A DNA stretch of 8,470 bases from an uncultured Lacticaseibacillus sp. (GTDB lineage Bacteria; Bacillota; Bacilli; Lactobacillales; Lactobacillaceae), in NCBI GenBank assembly GCA_934339215.1, contig CAKRHU010000051.1, forward strand, positions 1 to 8,470. Reading direction: 5' to 3'. The notes beneath the pieces are model-generated. The model saw only the letters and a list, made by a program, of their open reading frames with translations, made no database searches and was not told the origin of the DNA. The first letter of the stretch is position 1; the number at the start of each line of letters is the position of its first letter. Positions 5,076 to 8,470 of this stretch are shown piece after piece. The translations under genes were made by a program, and so were the position numbers.

Positions 5076-6116
5076 TTGGCACATCAAATTGCGATCCTAG
5101 CAGGCGACTATATTGGCCCAGAGATCATGGCCTCAGCAGAAAAAGTTTTGGCGCACACCGCCAAGAAATTTGACTTTGAATATGAAACGACCGCTTATCC
5201 ATTCGGCGGGGAGGCCATCGATAAATGCGGCGAACCGTTGCCACAAAGTACGATCGATGGGGCAAAACAAGCTGACGCGATTTTACTATCCGCGATCGGC
5301 GGGCCGAAATGGGATGCCGCACCAAAGCGTCCTGAAGCCGGATTGCTCGCGATTCGCCAAGCGCTTGGGTTGTATGCCAATATTCGTCCCACTAAAATCA
5401 GCGAGAGCCAAGTCGATGATTCACCGATCAAACCAGACATCGTGCGCGGTACCGATTTTGTCATTGCCCGGGAATTGACCTCAGGCGCGTACTTCGGCAA
5501 ACCACGGGAACTTGCAGAAGATCACGCCATCGACACGATGTATTATTCCAAAGCAGAAGTGGAACGCATCATGATCACCGGTTTTGACATGGCGATGCAG
5601 CGCAGGCAACATGTGACCATCGTCGATAAATCCAATGTGTTGGCCACGTCGAAATTCTGGCGGCAAACCGCTGAGCGTGTTTCAAAGCGTTACCCCAAAG
5701 TGACGGTTGACTACCGGTATATCGATGCCACCACCATGGCGATCTTGACGCAACCGACTGCGTTTGATGTGATCATCACCGCTAACTTGTTCGGCGACAT
5801 TTTGTCCGATGAAGCCGCACAAATTACTGGCTCGATCGGGACGATTCCGTCGATGTCTGCAGGCGCAACTGGCCCGAACTTGTATGAACCGATCCATGGC
5901 TCGGCGCCAGATATTGCCGGCAAAGGCATTGCAGATCCCATCGCCATGGTCAAAAGCGTGGCGATGATGATGCAATATTCCTTCAACGAGCCTGAAATTG
6001 CTGAAGCAATCGAACAAGCTTGCGACCAAGTGATCGCCGCTGGTATCACCACACCAGATCTTGGCGGCACTGCCACGACTGATGATGTGACTGACGCGAT
6101 CATCGCACGAACTTAA
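5076..6116 (+). CDS. leuB: 3-isopropylmalate dehydrogenase LeuB
   Basis: NAD-dependent oxidative decarboxylation of 3-isopropylmalate to 2-ketoisocaproate, a late step of leucine synthesis; cytosolic. I choose TTG at 5076 as start: AGGAGG (5063-5068) is 7 nt upstream of it but only 1 nt from the in-frame ATG at 5070, too close for normal initiation. The protein then has 346 residues, near the 345 of Thermus thermophilus LeuB. The key residues fall at the same numbers as in that enzyme: Arg94, Arg104 and Arg132 (substrate), Tyr139, Lys185, and Asp217, Asp241 and Asp245 (metal). Other signatures are GGPKWD (75-80), [12 protein letters not shown] (237-248) and GSAPDIAGK (275-283). The N-terminal GDGIGPE motif reads GDYIGPE here (Tyr12). 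It is the first structural gene after the attenuator, 19 nt before leuC, so co-transcribed. Confidence 0.96.
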   Translation: MAHQIAILAGDYIGPEIMASAEKVLAHTAKKFDFEYETTAYPFGGEAIDKCGEPLPQSTIDGAKQADAILLSAIGGPKWDAAPKRPEAGLLAIRQALGLYANIRPTKISESQVDDSPIKPDIVRGTDFVIARELTSGAYFGKPRELAEDHAIDTMYYSKAEVERIMITGFDMAMQRRQHVTIVDKSNVLATSKFWRQTAERVSKRYPKVTVDYRYIDATTMAILTQPTAFDVIITANLFGDILSDEAAQITGSIGTIPSMSAGATGPNLYEPIHGSAPDIAGKGIADPIAMVKSVAMMMQYSFNEPEIAEAIEQACDQVIAAGITTPDLGGTATTDDVTDAIIART

Positions 6117-6135
6117 TAGAAAGAAGACGACTGAA

Positions 6136-7509
6136 ATGACGACAATGTTTGACAAACTTTGGCAAGATCATGTAGTAGCAGGCAAACCAGGGGAACCGCA
6201 ATTGCTTTACATCGACTTGCAGCTGATCCATGAAGTGACGTCTCCTCAGGCGTTTGAAGGCTTACGGATGAATCATCGTAAAGTCCGCCGCCCAGATCTG
6301 ACTTTTGGGACGATGGATCACGATGTCCCAACGGAAAACATTTTTAACATTCAAGATACGATCGCCAAAGCGCAAATCGACACCCTTGAAAAAAACTGTC
6401 AGGAATTTGGCATTACCTTAGCTAAAATCGGGGATTCCCGCCAAGGCATCGTCCATGTGGTCGGCCCTGAACGCGGCTTGACCCAACCAGGCAAAACCAT
6501 TGTCTGTGGCGATTCGCACACGTCAACGCATGGGGCGTTTGGGGCATTGGCCTTTGGCATCGGCACCAGTGAAGTGGAACACGTGATGGCCACGCAAACC
6601 ATTTGGCAAACCAAGCCCAAGGCTATGGGCGTGCATGTCACAGGCAAGCTGCCGCACAACGTTTTCCCTAAAGACATCATCATGGGGCTGATCGGCAAAT
6701 ACGGCGTGGCCTTTGGTCAAGGGTACGCGATGGAATTTTTCGGCGACACGATCGATGACATGTCGATGGAAGGGCGCATGACCATTTGCAATATGTGTAT
6801 CGAAGGCGGCTCCAAAACTGGCATGGTCGCCCCAGATGCCAAAACTTACGATTATGTGGCCGGCCGGGAATATGCGCCAAAAGATATGGCCAAGGCGATC
6901 GCTTATTGGAAGCAGTATAAAACCGATGATGTGGCCGACTATGACAAAGTGATCGAATTCGATGTTTCTGAATTGGCACCGATGATCACCTGGGGAACCA
7001 ACCCTGGCATGGCCACATCAGTGCGGGAACCATTACCTGAAATTCAAGACGCCGATGATCAAAAGGCTTATGACTATATCGGTTTACACCCGGGCATGAC
7101 CGCTAGTGAAATTCCACTGGATTACATTTTCATCGGGTCATGTACCAACGGGCGTTATGAAGATCTCAAAACTGCCGCTGAATTCATGAAAGGCAAACAT
7201 ATTGCGCCAAACATCACCGCTTGGGTCGTGCCAGGTTCACGAGCAGTGCGCAGCCGGTGCATGGATGAAGGCATCGCCCAAACGTTTATCGACGCGGGCT
7301 GTGAATGGCGCGAACCAGGCTGTTCGGCATGCTTGGCGATGAATCCTGACAAAGTCCCGGCTGGCAAGCATTGTGCCTCGACCTCAAACCGCAACTTTGA
7401 AGGTCGCCAAGGCGCAGGCGCTCGGACCCACTTAGCCAGCCCGGCAATGGTCGCCGCCGCTGCGGTCGCCGGCCACTTCGTTGATATCTCACAAGCCGTG
7501 ACGGCATAG
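6136..7509 (+). CDS. leuC: 3-isopropylmalate dehydratase large subunit LeuC
   Basis: Catalytic, [4Fe-4S]-bearing subunit of isopropylmalate isomerase; with LeuD it converts 2-isopropylmalate to 3-isopropylmalate. It has 457 residues against 466 in E. coli. Cluster ligands are Cys336 (IGSCTNGR), Cys396 and Cys399 (PGCSAC), with the same 60 and 3 spacing as E. coli Cys347, Cys407 and Cys410. DHDVPT (61-66) and [12 protein letters not shown] (125-136) are further aconitase-family signatures. The start at 6136 has a modest purine-rich RBS (AAGAAG, 6121-6126); an ATG at 6145 (MFDKLW) is a possible alternative. The stop overlaps the AGGAGG of leuD, which suggests coupled translation of the two subunits. 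Confidence 0.97.
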   Translation: MTTMFDKLWQDHVVAGKPGEPQLLYIDLQLIHEVTSPQAFEGLRMNHRKVRRPDLTFGTMDHDVPTENIFNIQDTIAKAQIDTLEKNCQEFGITLAKIGDSRQGIVHVVGPERGLTQPGKTIVCGDSHTSTHGAFGALAFGIGTSEVEHVMATQTIWQTKPKAMGVHVTGKLPHNVFPKDIIMGLIGKYGVAFGQGYAMEFFGDTIDDMSMEGRMTICNMCIEGGSKTGMVAPDAKTYDYVAGREYAPKDMAKAIAYWKQYKTDDVADYDKVIEFDVSELAPMITWGTNPGMATSVREPLPEIQDADDQKAYDYIGLHPGMTASEIPLDYIFIGSCTNGRYEDLKTAAEFMKGKHIAPNITAWVVPGSRAVRSRCMDEGIAQTFIDAGCEWREPGCSACLAMNPDKVPAGKHCASTSNRNFEGRQGAGARTHLASPAMVAAAAVAGHFVDISQAVTA

Positions 7510-7518
7510 GAGGCAAAC

Positions 7519-8103
7519 ATGGAAGCATTCACTACAGAAACCAGTAAAGCCATTGTGATCCCCAATGACGACATCGATACCGATATTTTGATCCCCAAGC
7601 AGTTCTTGAAAAATATTTTGCGCACCGGCTTTGGCATTAACGCCTTTTATCCATGGCGCTACCATGAAGACGGCTCAAAAGTTGAAGATTTCCCTTTGAA
7701 TCAAAAAGAACACCAAGGCGCCACGATTTTGATCACTGGCAACAACTTTGGCTGTGGCTCCAGTCGTGAACACGCGGTGTGGGCCTTGACGGATTACGGC
7801 TTTCGCGCGGTGATCGCTGGCGGCTTCTCGGATATTTTCTTCATGAACGCCACCAAAAATGGCTTATTGCCGATCATTTTGCCAGAAGCGGATCGCGCGA
7901 TTTTGCGCGAGTGTCAAGCGGAGGAAGAAGTCACCATCGATTTGGAACAACAAGTCGTGAAGTTTCGTGATCATGCCTTCCACTTTGACATCAACGCTAC
8001 GTGGAAAGAAAAGTTCCTCAAAGGCCAAGATGATATCAGCTTAACTGAGCAATATGAAGACCAAATCAAAGCTTATGAGACCAAGCGCCCCGTATTTAAT
8101 TAA
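7519..8103 (+). CDS. leuD: 3-isopropylmalate dehydratase small subunit LeuD
   Basis: Small, swivel-domain subunit that completes the isopropylmalate isomerase active site with LeuC. It has 194 residues (E. coli 201). Signatures are [14 protein letters not shown] (17-30), [16 protein letters not shown] (75-90, the substrate-binding loop) and [13 protein letters not shown] (107-119). The ATG at 7519 is 5 nt after AGGAGG (7508-7513), which itself overlaps the leuC stop. 17 nt separate its stop from the next gene, with no terminator between. Confidence 0.97.
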   Translation: MEAFTTETSKAIVIPNDDIDTDILIPKQFLKNILRTGFGINAFYPWRYHEDGSKVEDFPLNQKEHQGATILITGNNFGCGSSREHAVWALTDYGFRAVIAGGFSDIFFMNATKNGLLPIILPEADRAILRECQAEEEVTIDLEQQVVKFRDHAFHFDINATWKEKFLKGQDDISLTEQYEDQIKAYETKRPVFN

Positions 8104-8120
8104 AAAAGGAGACCGTGCCT

Positions 8121-8470
8121 ATGCAAGCCACTACCAATCTTGAGCAACAACTCAACTACGCCAAAGAATCCCCATTGTTTTACAAAGTGTTCACCTTAGC
8201 TGGCATTGGCATTTTCTTAGATGCAGCGGATGTTTACATGGCCAGTGCCATTAACACCGCGATGATGAATGACAAATTTGCCACGGTGCAACAAGGGTCT
8301 TATTTCTTATCTGCCGGTTTCTTAGGTTTGTTTATCGGCTCATTGTTAGCCGGTTATATCGGGGACTTTTATGGTCGCCGCCGCTCTTATCAATTTAACT
8401 TATTGCTGTTTGGGGCCTTCACGTTTATCTCTGCGTTTATGCCTTCGATTCAATGGATGATCGCCTGTCG
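8121..8470 (+). CDS. MFS transporter, 3'-truncated by window edge
   Basis: Start of a major facilitator superfamily membrane protein; 116 complete codons are visible. The ATG at 8121 follows AAAGGAG (8105-8111) by 9 nt. A hydrophilic N-terminal tail of about 20 residues precedes TM1 (about 22-44, with Asp34 and Asp37 inside it) and TM2 (about 59-80). Next comes the cytoplasmic loop GYIGDFYGRRR (78-88), a clear match to the MFS signature GxxxDRxGRRR, and then TM3 (from about 90). Acidic residues in TM1 are seen in metabolite:H+ and aromatic-acid:H+ symporter branches, so an organic-anion or amino-acid-related substrate is possible, but this is inference. It lies 17 nt after leuD with no terminator, so it is probably the last visible gene of the leu operon and shares its control. 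Confidence 0.88.
   Translation, partial: MQATTNLEQQLNYAKESPLFYKVFTLAGIGIFLDAADVYMASAINTAMMNDKFATVQQGSYFLSAGFLGLFIGSLLAGYIGDFYGRRRSYQFNLLLFGAFTFISAFMPSIQWMIAC

Overview
The window reads as chromosome of a lactic acid bacterium (Lactobacillales, lactobacillus-like). The grounds are TTG-rich leucine coding, AGGAGG-type ribosome binding sites, compact operons closed by hairpin-plus-T terminators, a cre-like (CcpA) site, a CodY-box-like site, and a leucine operon controlled by a leader peptide. I do not assign a genus. Nothing in the window looks like a phage, a transposase gene or a CRISPR array.

Layout. (1) 1-2341: the 3' part of metE (cobalamin-independent methionine synthase) overlaps metF (methylenetetrahydrofolate reductase) by 26 nt. 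Together they make 5-methyl-THF and use it to methylate homocysteine. A strong terminator follows at 2349-2379. (2) 2386-2981: about 600 nt without a gene, holding two large imperfect inverted repeats, A (2386-2658) and B (2747-2981). They share a 20-nt identical core and a common order of stems, but point in opposite directions and have different stem sequences. They look like two diverged copies of one structured element. (3) 2989-3774, minus strand: an alpha/beta hydrolase (esterase-like). It is divergent from (4) 3883-4719, plus strand: a calcineurin-like metallophosphoesterase. The gap between them carries a promoter for each gene and a cre-like site over the hydrolase promoter. A terminator closes the phosphoesterase at 4725-4749.

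(5) 4775-8470: a leucine operon. Upstream of the promoter are an 8+8 bp palindrome and a CodY-box-like sequence. The roughly 200-nt leader encodes a 25-residue peptide with three consecutive Leu codons, then five RNA segments that can pair in competing ways (1:2, 2:3, 3:4, 4:5). The last pair is an intrinsic terminator just before leuB. This fits classical ribosome-mediated attenuation: stalling at Leu codons favours 1:2 and 3:4 (readthrough), while finishing the peptide favours 2:3 and 4:5 (termination). A further 13-bp hairpin can bury the leader's own Shine-Dalgarno and part of its start codon. The structural genes are leuB (probably a TTG start), leuC and leuD, followed 17 nt later by the start of an MFS transporter cut by the window end. 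leuA does not lie between the leader and leuB, which is notable.

The main points for a second look are the paired structured repeats A/B, the leucine attenuator with its self-sequestering leader RBS, the apparent double control of the leu promoter by CodY and attenuation, and the leuBCD-transporter order lacking leuA at its head.
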